From JBBDNC01 sp040877875 (GTDB lineage: Bacteria; Bacteroidota; Rhodothermia; Balneolales; Balneolaceae), in contig JBBDNC010000198.1 in the NCBI GenBank assembly GCA_040877875.1, positions 1 through 11,004 on the forward strand: a stretch of DNA of 11,004 nucleotides. The letters are read 5' to 3'. This document shows, in pieces, positions 1 through 6,392 of the stretch. How positions within the stretch are numbered: position 1 is the first letter of the stretch; each line of letters begins with the position of its first letter. A program made the position numbers and the translations under genes. The notes beneath the pieces were generated by a model that saw nothing but the letters and a program-made list of their open reading frames with translations, ran no database searches and had not been told where the DNA came from.

Positions 1-81
1 ACGCTGATCGTCGTGGCACGGAACAACGACTCCCCGAAAGTGTTCCGGGTCCGGGGTGAAGGAGGACAGAACCGGCCTTGA
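1..81 (+). CDS. C-terminal end of a truncated gene, possibly FG-GAP/VCBS-type protein
   Basis: The plus frame is open from the window edge for 26 codons and ends at TGA 79-81. The encoded tail reads TLIVVARNNDSPKVFRVRG followed by a short polar end. The pattern 'hydrophobic strand, ARNND, short loop, VFRVR' resembles the final blade of FG-GAP/VCBS-repeat or CRTAC1-like proteins, which in Bacteroidota often sit next to SusC/SusD-type loci. That resemblance is from memory of the family and the fragment is too short to prove it. G and C are enriched here compared with the AT-rich DNA that begins straight after the stop, which supports real coding sequence. The start and most of the gene lie outside the window. 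Confidence 0.55.
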   Translation, partial: TLIVVARNNDSPKVFRVRGEGGQNRP

Positions 82-367
82 CCTTGAACAAAATCCCAAG
101 TTTTGCAAAGCCTCCTGTAAATGACAGGTTTGTAAAGCCTTTAAGTGAGCATGTATTTTAAAAGAATTAATTCTATATTCGTTTTTATAGGCTTCATTGA
201 ACTTAAGGCTTTGCAAAATCACTGCGTGTTCAAAAAATGAGCGTTGTTTTGCCCAATATCGGCATTTTCGTGAATTTGAAATCCTCACTTATAGCTAATA
301 AGCTACGGTTTCAAATTCACTCAGGTTTTGATCTTGAACAAAACCCCTGGTTTTTCAAAGCCTTCTG
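78..367. repeat. Repeat field: 40-bp direct repeat and four copies of a 12-mer
   Basis: Positions 78-117 and 328-367 are direct repeats with 34 of 40 bases identical, exactly 250 bases apart. Both begin TTGA(C/T)CTTGAACAAAA and end CAAAGCCT(C/T)CTG. Within them and between them a 12-mer close to TTTGCAAAGCCT recurs: 102-113 (exact), 129-140 (one change), 206-217 (exact, inverted) and 352-363 (TTTTCAAAGCCT, one change). The copies at 101-113 and 206-218 form a perfect 13-bp inverted repeat. A small hairpin (CCTGT at 114-118, ACAGG at 124-128) lies between the first two copies. No gene is visible between 82 and 388, so this repeat field fills the whole spacer upstream of the plug lipoprotein. 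Its role is unknown. Confidence 0.75.
270..320. repeat. Palindromic element with TATAGCT/AGCTAC core
   Basis: The left arm at 270-284 (GTGAATTTGAAATCC) pairs with 307-320 (GGTTTCAAATTCAC), with one unpaired T. The middle can form a second stem, either CTTAT 288-292 with ATAAG 298-302, or TAGCT 292-296 with AGCTA 301-305. The central word TATAGCT-AATA-AGCTAC (290-306) is nearly the same as the centre of the larger palindrome at 4769-4933, although the arms are unrelated. A run of T follows only loosely (GGTTTTG at 324-330), so it is a poor fit to an intrinsic terminator. It ends 69 bases before the plug lipoprotein start, so it could lie in that gene's leader. Confidence 0.7.
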
Positions 368-388
368 AACTGTAAGAAAAAAAGAAGA

Positions 389-805
389 ATGGATAAACGT
401 TACATTTTAATCATCCCTTGTTTATTGATATTGTTTTCATTCATAACAGGATGTGCCACAACGGATCCGACAGATAAAACGGCTGGAGACTCGTCAGATG
501 TTACCATCGATAATCCGGATTTGACCCTGCTCGATTACATGAGGCGAATTCCCGGATTACAGATTACGCAAACACAGGGGGGAATCAATATTATGGTACG
601 TGGAGCAAGTACTGTTTCGGGTGAAAATTCACCCCTTTATATCGTCGACCGATCTCCTTTGGGCTACAGCTTTTCTCAACTCGAGAGTGCGGTTTCAGTG
701 AGTGATATCGAGTCAATCCGCGTACTGAGAAGTTCGGATGCCATGCAGCGATATGGCATGAGAGCTGCCAATGGTGCCATAATTATTCAAACGAAACAGC
801 AATAG
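389..805 (+). CDS. Small lipoprotein consisting of a TonB-dependent receptor plug domain
   Basis: This 138-residue protein starts with a lipoprotein signal: basic start (DKR), hydrophobic stretch to residue 19, and lipobox ITGC with Cys22 as the probable lipidated residue. After a polar linker, residues 46-136 match the plug domain of SusC/RagA-type TonB-dependent receptors. Landmarks are LLDYMRRIPGLQI (47-59), the VRGAS box (70-74), PLYIVD (82-87), SDIESIRVLR (105-114) and YGMRAANGAIIIQTK at the end. No 22-strand barrel follows; a stop comes two residues after the plug. Family knowledge: full receptors run to about 1000 residues and move oligosaccharides or siderophores across the outer membrane. 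A plug alone cannot form a channel, so it may bind or modulate another receptor, or be a domesticated fragment. Free-standing plug lipoproteins do occur in this phylum group. An AGAAG stretch at 383-387 is too close to ATG for a normal ribosome site. Confidence 0.85.
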   Translation: MDKRYILIIPCLLILFSFITGCATTDPTDKTAGDSSDVTIDNPDLTLLDYMRRIPGLQITQTQGGINIMVRGASTVSGENSPLYIVDRSPLGYSFSQLESAVSVSDIESIRVLRSSDAMQRYGMRAANGAIIIQTKQQ

Positions 806-1006
806 GTTTCATTGAAATTTCAGCCGTATTTACAGGGTTGAACACTGTCTGCTTAAGTGAGGTTGACTATTTAAGCGGGTGACGAAGGCTGCTGCTGAGT
901 CTCGAGGGTTGGCTTTAAGTCGGAAACAGAAGAAGTTTGCCGTGAAAGGTAAATTTTTGAAAAATCTTTCCATTTGAAATTGAATGTTTCAACCTGCACA
1001 TCTACG

Positions 1007-1035
1007 TTGTAAAATGACAGGAATTGATTTATAAT
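1007..1035 (+). promoter_or_regulatory. Candidate sigma70-type promoter for the haem dehydrogenase gene
   Basis: TTGTAA at 1007-1012 is followed after exactly 17 bases by TATAAT at 1030-1035. This is a full consensus -10 box and a 4-of-6 -35 box. It predicts a transcript start near 1042 and a leader of about 100 bases that includes the 1103-1119 hairpin. Caution: the main sigma factor of many Bacteroidota prefers a TAnnTTTG -7 element, so a good enterobacterial-style match may be chance in AT-rich DNA. Confidence 0.4.
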
Positions 1036-1102
1036 AACCTGCATTCATTCAATTAAAACAATCAGTCTTGTGTTACTCCATTCTGCTTGTCAGAGAGTAT
1101 TC

Positions 1103-1119
1103 AACTCATAGATTGAGTT
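1103..1119. promoter_or_regulatory. Short perfect inverted repeat in the leader of the haem dehydrogenase gene
   Basis: AACTCA (1103-1108), a five-base loop TAGAT and TGAGTT (1114-1119) form a perfect 6-bp inverted repeat ending 25 bases before the ATG at 1145. It could be a protein-binding operator or a small leader hairpin. Stems of this length arise by chance, so the call is weak. Confidence 0.35.
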
Positions 1120-1144
1120 TCACTTCTATATATTAAGATCACAG

Positions 1145-4100
1145 ATGGCAATGATAATTATGAATTTTTTAACTGTAATTCAGATTAAGAAATATCTACT
1201 CCCTTTAATTTTAATAGCCGGAACAATGGGTTTTGCCGGTTGCCAGGAAGCGCCACCGGAACCTGAAATCATAACCCTTTCGGACGAAGAAACGGAGCAG
1301 GACGCTGCACAAATTGAAGAAGAGGTGTCAGTAACTCTGCCTGAGGGATTGGATGTATCCCTCTGGGCGTCTGAAAAGTTATTGGGAGATCCAATCGCCC
1401 TGGATATGGATCACCAGGGAAGGGCATTGATTACGAAAACGAACAGAAGCAGAAATTCAGAATTTGATATCCGGGATGTGGATCCCGGTTGGTACCAGGA
1501 AACCATTAAGTTTCAATCTGTTGAGGACCGCAGGGACTTTCTGCACCGGGTCCTGACTCCTGAAAGAAGTGATGAAAATACATTTGTCCCCGATAATAAT
1601 GAAGACGGCATTCATGACTGGCGGGACCTGACCGTTTTGAAAGAGGAGGTATGGCGGATCGAGGATACATCGGGCAACAACCGGGCCAATCGATCCCAAC
1701 TGTTTACCAAGGACTTTCATGATGAGGTAACTGATGTGGCCGGAGCCGTCCTGTATCACGAGGGTGAAGTTTTTGTTGGAGTCGGGCCGGATATGTGGAG
1801 ATTGCGAGATACAAACAACGACGGAATGGCCGACTGGAAGGAGTCCATCAGTCATGGATATAACGTTCATATCGGTTTTAGCGGTCACGGGATGTCCGGA
1901 CTAACCGTAGGACCGGATGGGCGAATTTACTGGGGAATCGGTGATATGGGCATTAATATTGTCGATAAAGAGGGTCAGCACTGGAATTACCCGAACCGTG
2001 GAGTGATTGTTCGCTCTGATCCGGATGGCAGTAATTTTGAAGTTTTTGCCCATGGGGTACGCAATACTCATGAGTTTACTTTCGATAAATATGGCAATCT
2101 GATCACCGTGGATAATGACGGGGATCATGCCGGAGAACATGAGCGGTTGGTATACCTGATTAACGGTTCAGACAGCGGCTGGCGGACAAACTGGCAGTTT
2201 GGTAAATATACGGATCCGAAAAATAATGAATATAAAGTCTGGATGGATGAAGAGTATTATCAACCGCGTTTTGAGAATCAGGCTGCTCATATTCTCCCGC
2301 CGATCGCCCCGTATCATTCCGGTCCGGCCGGAATGGCCTACAATCCCGGAACTGCGTTGAATGAAAACTGGAAAGATCATTTCTTTATCATGTCTTTCAG
2401 GGGATCCGTATCCAACTCACCGATTTACGCCTTTACCCTGAAGGAAAACGGAGCTTCTTTTGAATTGGAATCGGAGCAGGAATTTCTTCAGGGAATCCTG
2501 GCAGTCGGAATAGACTTCGGCCCGGATGGAGCTCTTTATTTGGCCGACTGGCTGCAAGGCTGGGGGACCAAAAATGCGGGGCGAATTTGGAAACTGGATG
2601 ATCCGGAAAGTGCCGATTCTCAAATCAGGGTCGAAACCAGGAACCTGCTGGGGGAAGATTTTTCCGGTTATTCTGCAGGAGATCTTACAGGCCTGCTGGG
2701 GCATGAGGACATGCGGGTACGGCAGAAAGCTCAGTTTAAACTGGTTGGCCGGGACGACCGCTGGTCTCTCCTCTCGGCCATTGAGAGCCGGGACCGCCAG
2801 CTTGCCCGGGTTCACGGGATATGGGGGCTCGCCCAATTGGGACGACGGGACCTGGATGCCGTGGAACCCTTAACAGGATTTCTTGAAGATTCCGATCCCG
2901 AGATAAGGGCCCAAGCGGCAAAAATGCTGGGGAATGTCAAATATGAACCTGCTGCCGAAGCCCTCATTCCGCTGCTCGATGATGAATTCCCGAGGGCACA
3001 ATTTTTTGCTACAGAAGCCCTGGGGCGCATCGGATACCGTCCTGCTTTAGACCCCATTGTTGAAATGCTCGAAGAGAATAATGATGAGGACGTATACCTG
3101 CGGCATGGCGGAGCCATTGCCCTGGCCAGAATAGGGGATGGAGAGGCTGTTGCCTCTCTGGCCGATCACCCTTCCAGAGCCGTTCGAATTGCGGCAGTAG
3201 TAGCGATGAAGAGATTGGGCCATCCTGAAATAGTGCGTTTTCTTGAGGATGAGGATGAGTTCATTGTAACCAATGCAGCACGGGCGATCAGTGATGATGA
3301 ATATGTAGAGGAAGCTTTACCTGCCCTGGCCCGAATGCTCGATCAGAACCTGTTTGTCAACGAACCCCTGATGAGGCGGGCGATCAATGCCAATTTATAC
3401 GTCGGAGACCGGGAGGCTGCCGAGCGTCTCGTTGAATTTGCACTCCGGCAGGTAATGGATGAGGATCTGCGGGTGGAAGCTTTGAATACCCTTGCCAACT
3501 GGTCTGACCCGTCAGAGTATGACAGGGTAACAGGCCGGCATCGCGGACAAATTCATAATGATGCAGAGGAAGCGAAAGAAGCTTTAAGTCCGGCAGCAGG
3601 AGAACTGATTGCAGAAGGTAGTTCAACGATTAAAGTGGCTCTGGCGGAAGCGCTCAGCGGGTTGAATGATACGAGTTCGATGCCGGCTCTATATGAATTG
3701 CTAAATAGCGATTCCTCAGCCGAGGTTCGTATTGCTGCATTAAGGGGCTTGAAGGAACTACAGTATAACGAAATGGATGAGGCGATCAGGATTGCGCTGG
3801 ATGATTCTGAAATTTCTGTCAGAATGAGTGCCTTGAGTATGATTCCGGATCTTGATCTGCCGGAACAGACAATTACGGAATTATTGGTAACGGTATTGGA
3901 AGAGGGAAGTGTAAACGAACAGCAGACAGTTCTCGAAACCCTGGGCGGCATGGAGGGTGAAGCGGCAGCTTCGGCCCTGGAGGATGCATTGGACCCATTG
4001 ATTGCCGGGGAATTGAGACCCGAGATTCAGCTTGATCTCATTCAGGCGGTTGAAAATCTGAATAACCCGGCCCTGGCACAACGCCTTGAGCAGTACGAGG

Positions 4101-4564
4101 AGGGTAAATCCAAAGAAGATCCTGTGGAACAATTCAGAGAATCCCTCAGAGGGGGAGATGTCAATAACGGCAGAAGGATATTTTATCAAAACCCTGCTGC
4201 TCAATGTGTCCGGTGTCATGCAGTGGATGGCAGGGGAGCAGATGTAGGCCCTGACCTGGCCGGGATCGGTTCCCGTCTGTCACGTGAAGAGCTTCTATTG
4301 TCACTTGTGGATCCATCGGCACAGTTATCACCCGGTTTCAGCGTGATGTCACTGACGTTGAGTGACGGGGAAACGGTGAACGGAACGTTCCGTAGTGAAA
4401 CGGAGACATCGATTACCCTGTCCGCAAACGGAGAAGAAAGAACCCTTCAGAAATCGAATATTATGGACCGGGTCAATGCACCCTCGGCGATGCCTCAGAT
4501 GGGTAATCAGCTATCACGCGGGGAACTCCGGGACCTTGTTGAATTTTTAACCACTTTGCGGTAA
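1145..4564 (+). CDS. Lipoprotein dehydrogenase: beta-propeller domain, HEAT repeats, C-terminal cytochrome c (PVC-type CxxCH protein)
   Basis: The protein has 1139 residues and three parts. (1) The signal is KKYLLPLILIAGTMGFAGC with Cys33 as probable lipid site, so it should act in the periplasm tethered to a membrane. (2) Residues about 62-485 match the Pirellula/Verrucomicrobium-type putative membrane-bound dehydrogenase fold (TIGR02604-like), a propeller with acidic loops at 149-159, 222-230 (DTNNDGMAD) and 323-332 (DNDGDHAGEH), and a HGM motif at 248-250. (3) Residues about 512-1000 are helical HEAT repeats (for example DSDPEIRAQAAKMLGNV). (4) Residues about 1003-1139 are a mono-haem cytochrome c (TIGR02603-like) with C1021-V-R-C1024-H1025 and a likely distal Met1116 in SAMPQMG. 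The usual idea is sugar or alcohol oxidation with electron transfer to the haem; substrate and cofactor are unproven. ATGs at 1151 and 1160 are alternative starts; 1160 would give a more typical signal peptide. Length and domain order are normal for the family, with no sign of truncation. Confidence 0.9.
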   Translation: MAMIIMNFLTVIQIKKYLLPLILIAGTMGFAGCQEAPPEPEIITLSDEETEQDAAQIEEEVSVTLPEGLDVSLWASEKLLGDPIALDMDHQGRALITKTNRSRNSEFDIRDVDPGWYQETIKFQSVEDRRDFLHRVLTPERSDENTFVPDNNEDGIHDWRDLTVLKEEVWRIEDTSGNNRANRSQLFTKDFHDEVTDVAGAVLYHEGEVFVGVGPDMWRLRDTNNDGMADWKESISHGYNVHIGFSGHGMSGLTVGPDGRIYWGIGDMGINIVDKEGQHWNYPNRGVIVRSDPDGSNFEVFAHGVRNTHEFTFDKYGNLITVDNDGDHAGEHERLVYLINGSDSGWRTNWQFGKYTDPKNNEYKVWMDEEYYQPRFENQAAHILPPIAPYHSGPAGMAYNPGTALNENWKDHFFIMSFRGSVSNSPIYAFTLKENGASFELESEQEFLQGILAVGIDFGPDGALYLADWLQGWGTKNAGRIWKLDDPESADSQIRVETRNLLGEDFSGYSAGDLTGLLGHEDMRVRQKAQFKLVGRDDRWSLLSAIESRDRQLARVHGIWGLAQLGRRDLDAVEPLTGFLEDSDPEIRAQAAKMLGNVKYEPAAEALIPLLDDEFPRAQFFATEALGRIGYRPALDPIVEMLEENNDEDVYLRHGGAIALARIGDGEAVASLADHPSRAVRIAAVVAMKRLGHPEIVRFLEDEDEFIVTNAARAISDDEYVEEALPALARMLDQNLFVNEPLMRRAINANLYVGDREAAERLVEFALRQVMDEDLRVEALNTLANWSDPSEYDRVTGRHRGQIHNDAEEAKEALSPAAGELIAEGSSTIKVALAEALSGLNDTSSMPALYELLNSDSSAEVRIAALRGLKELQYNEMDEAIRIALDDSEISVRMSALSMIPDLDLPEQTITELLVTVLEEGSVNEQQTVLETLGGMEGEAAASALEDALDPLIAGELRPEIQLDLIQAVENLNNPALAQRLEQYEEGKSKEDPVEQFRESLRGGDVNNGRRIFYQNPAAQCVRCHAVDGRGADVGPDLAGIGSRLSREELLLSLVDPSAQLSPGFSVMSLTLSDGETVNGTFRSETETSITLSANGEERTLQKSNIMDRVNAPSAMPQMGNQLSRGELRDLVEFLTTLR

Positions 4565-4590
4565 ATAAATTCCGGTTATTTGAATTTTTG
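4563..4590 (+). terminator. Possible weak AT-rich terminator after the haem dehydrogenase gene
   Basis: AAATAA (4563-4568, overlapping the stop codon) can pair with TTATTT (4576-4581) around a seven-base loop, followed by GAATTTTT. The stem is entirely A-T and would be unstable, so this is only a candidate. Confidence 0.2.
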
Positions 4591-4768
4591 ATCAGGGTGT
4601 TACGTTTGTCTCAATATCACAACCACACCCGGCTGAGGAGGTAACAATTCGACAGGAACGTATCAGACGGATGATGATTACCTGATCGAAAAGCCGGCCG
4701 GTTCTTAAAATTTACGAGGTATGAATTCGGCTTAAAATTTTTAAATCGTTTCATTACTTTAACTTACT
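4565..4768. other. Intergenic spacer before the palindromic element, no gene seen
   Basis: This is the first half of a 405-base gap between the haem dehydrogenase and the Gfo/Idh/MocA gene. I find no reading frame with convincing coding character on either strand. It includes a short CCGGCCGG palindrome near 4695 and loosely repeated CTTAAAATTT words around 4704 and 4732. The second half of the gap is the palindromic element at 4769-4933. Confidence 0.5.
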
Positions 4769-4933
4769 GTGTCGTGTCAATCCTGCGTTGTGCAGATTGC
4801 CATAGGGATTTTTGTTCCTGGCCATGCAAAAGATGGAGGTATAGCTGTAGCTACAAGTCCATTTTTTAAAGCGGTCAGGCCTCGAAAGATTCCACCGTCC
4901 GGCGGACATTCATATATATGGCTGACACGACAC
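4769..4933. repeat. About 165-bp imperfect palindromic element (MITE- or REP-like)
   Basis: The ends are a perfect 11-bp inverted repeat: GTGTCGTGTCA at 4769-4779 and its complement TGACACGACAC at 4923-4933. Inside, CCTGGCC...AAAAGATGGA (4817-4837) pairs imperfectly with TCCATTTTTTAAAGCGGTCAGG (split as TCCATTTTTT 4858-4867 and AAAGCGGTCAGG 4868-4879). The exact middle is TAGCT-GT-AGCTA (4842-4853). The two half-lengths are 78 and 85 bases, so the whole unit is symmetric about the core. Each arm has a small side hairpin: CTGC/GCAG at 4783-4795 and GTCCG/CGGAC at 4897-4907. No target-site duplication is obvious in the flanks (TTACT left, TTCTG right) and no transposase is encoded. The core TATAGCT...AGCTAC is shared with 270-320. 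It ends 45 bases before the downstream ATG, so it may be transcribed as leader. Confidence 0.7.
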
Positions 4934-4978
4934 TTCTGTTGAAATCAAAACAAGAATTAAAACAAACTCTTGATAACA

Positions 4979-6139
4979 ATGAGCAGAAAGATCAGAATGG
5001 GAATGGTAGGAGGCGGTATTGGCGCCTTTATTGGTGAAGTTCACAGAAAAGCTGCTGCAATGGACGGACATATCGACCTGGTTTGCGGAGCCTTCAGCAG
5101 TGATCCGGAAAAATCAAAAAAAAGTGGAAAAGGGTTGTACCTGCCTGACGACAGGGTCTACGGATCTTTTGAAGAGATGTGTCAGAAGGAGAAAGAATTG
5201 CCGGAAGGCGAGCGCATGGATTTTGTATCGATTGTAACACCCAATCACGTACACTTCCCGGCCGCAAAGACGGCACTTGAGAACGGATTTCATGTGGTTT
5301 GTGATAAACCGATGACTGTGAATATGAAGGAAGCAAAAGAACTGGCTTCCCTTGTTGAAGATAACGGATTGCTTTTTGCGTTAACTCATAATTATACGGG
5401 TTACCCGATGGTCAAACAGGCCCGGGAAATGATCCGTGAAGGGGATCTGGGAGAGCTTCGAAAGGTCGTAGTCGAATACCCTCAGGGATGGCTCGCTACA
5501 AAACTTGAAGAAGAGAATAAACAGGCAGCCTGGAGAACAGATCCGGAAAAAGCCGGACCGGCAGGAGCGATGGGGGATATTGGAACCCATGCCGAGAATC
5601 TGGCAGAGTATATTACCGGACTAAAAATTTCGGAATTGTGCGCAGACCTGAGTTCTATGGTTAAAGGCCGGGTTTTGGACGATGACGGAAATATTCTACT
5701 CAGGTTTGAAAACGGAGCCAAAGGTGTTTTACACGCCAGTCAAATCAGTGCCGGGGAAGAAAATAATTTGAAGATTTTTATCTATGGAGAAAAAGGCGGA
5801 CTGGAGTGGCGTCAGCATGAACCGAACAGTCTGATATTCAGGCACCTGGACGGGCCGGCTGAAGTATACCGGACAGGTGTGGATCATGGGTATTTGTCCG
5901 ACATAGCTCTTTCAAACACTCGAATTCCATCCGGTCACCCGGAAGGATATCTGGAAGCTTTTGCGAATGTTTATCGAAATGTGGCATTCACTCTCCAGAG
6001 TCGTTTGAAGGGAGAAGATCCGAAACCTGAATATCTGGATTTTCCTGATGTCCATGACGGAGTCCGGGGAATTGCATTCCTTGAAACCGTACTGGCTTCA
6101 AATAAAAGTGAAAAGAAGTGGACAACATTTAAATCTTAA
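4979..6139 (+). CDS. Gfo/Idh/MocA family NAD(P)-dependent oxidoreductase
   Basis: The protein has 386 residues from ATG 4979; an in-frame TTG at 4970 would add three residues but MSRKIRMGMVGGG is the natural family start. Residues 5-130 are the Rossmann fold: strand RMGMVGGGIGAF near the start binds the dinucleotide, and CDKPMT carries Lys110 of the family's E/D-KP motif. The C-terminal alpha/beta domain contains GDIGTHAEN (199-207), where Asp200 and His204 occupy the usual catalytic positions. Known members oxidise or reduce sugars, inositols and glycosides, often through 3-keto intermediates, in the cytoplasm. No export signal is seen, which separates it from the Tat-exported members of the family. 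The sugar isomerase-like gene lies 253 bases downstream on the same strand; a hairpin sits in between, so they may be separate transcripts. The exact substrate cannot be assigned from sequence. Confidence 0.9.
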   Translation: MSRKIRMGMVGGGIGAFIGEVHRKAAAMDGHIDLVCGAFSSDPEKSKKSGKGLYLPDDRVYGSFEEMCQKEKELPEGERMDFVSIVTPNHVHFPAAKTALENGFHVVCDKPMTVNMKEAKELASLVEDNGLLFALTHNYTGYPMVKQAREMIREGDLGELRKVVVEYPQGWLATKLEEENKQAAWRTDPEKAGPAGAMGDIGTHAENLAEYITGLKISELCADLSSMVKGRVLDDDGNILLRFENGAKGVLHASQISAGEENNLKIFIYGEKGGLEWRQHEPNSLIFRHLDGPAEVYRTGVDHGYLSDIALSNTRIPSGHPEGYLEAFANVYRNVAFTLQSRLKGEDPKPEYLDFPDVHDGVRGIAFLETVLASNKSEKKWTTFKS

Positions 6140-6157
6140 TTTGTCTGATTAAAGAGG

Positions 6158-6190
6158 AAAAAACTTTCAGGCCTCAAGGCCTCAGTTTTT
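6158..6190 (+). terminator. Probable intrinsic terminator after the Gfo/Idh/MocA gene
   Basis: AAAAACT (6159-6165) pairs with AGTTTTT (6184-6190), and inside this AGGCCT (6169-6174) pairs with AGGCCT (6177-6182) across a very short loop. The right arm ends in a five-T run. It starts 19 bases after the stop codon, the usual place for a terminator. The internal bulge makes it imperfect. Confidence 0.5.
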
Positions 6191-6295
6191 AGCTTTGAGA
6201 CCAAAGTAGTGAGGGTTTTTAACTCAAAATGTATTCTGTTTTTTTTCTAAATAAAACTACTTGCTTAATTACAAATACAATTGATTACTGCAGAA

Positions 6296-6350
6296 AGCTG
6301 AAACCTGACAGCTATTGGCTGATGTTCGGTTGTCTGTAAGCTGACAGCTT
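6296..6350. repeat. Cluster of AGCTGACAGCT-like short repeats before the sugar isomerase gene
   Basis: CTGACAGCT occurs exactly twice, at 6305-6313 and 6341-6349, 36 bases apart. The first belongs to AGCTG(6296-6300)...CAGCT(6309-6313), the second to the small palindrome AAGCT-GAC-AGCTT (6338-6350). A partial copy, GGCTGA, lies at 6317-6322. The cluster ends 43 bases before the start codon at 6393, a location where an operator pair could act, but it may also be a degraded simple repeat. Confidence 0.5.
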
Positions 6351-6392
6351 CTTTGCATAACCTAAACTTTAATTTTTAAAAAAAGTGTACTT

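Larger units (their letters stand above)
806..1144. other. Intergenic spacer, 339 bases, no gene seen
   Basis: No credible reading frame is visible on either strand; the longest ATG frame noted (from 985) has 16 codons. It holds a weak inverted repeat (GCTTAA 851-856 with TTAAGC 871-876) without a T-run, a promoter candidate at 1007-1035 and an inverted repeat at 1103-1119, the last two annotated separately. The base composition shifts from mixed to strongly AT-rich towards the downstream start. Confidence 0.6.

Noticed and set aside
78..367. The repeats considered as a CRISPR array.
   Set aside because: There are only two copies of the 40-bp unit, the spacing is 250 bases, and the 12-mer copies are irregularly spaced and partly inverted; no cas gene is present.
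1457..1888. Long open frame of 143 codons on the minus strand inside the haem dehydrogenase gene.
   Set aside because: It lies entirely within a gene with clear family motifs, has no recognisable domain, and is an antisense shadow of its codon use.
4769..4933. The palindrome considered as an integron attC site.
   Set aside because: The ends do not show the RYYYAAC/GTTRRRY boxes expected of attC, and no integrase or cassette array is present.
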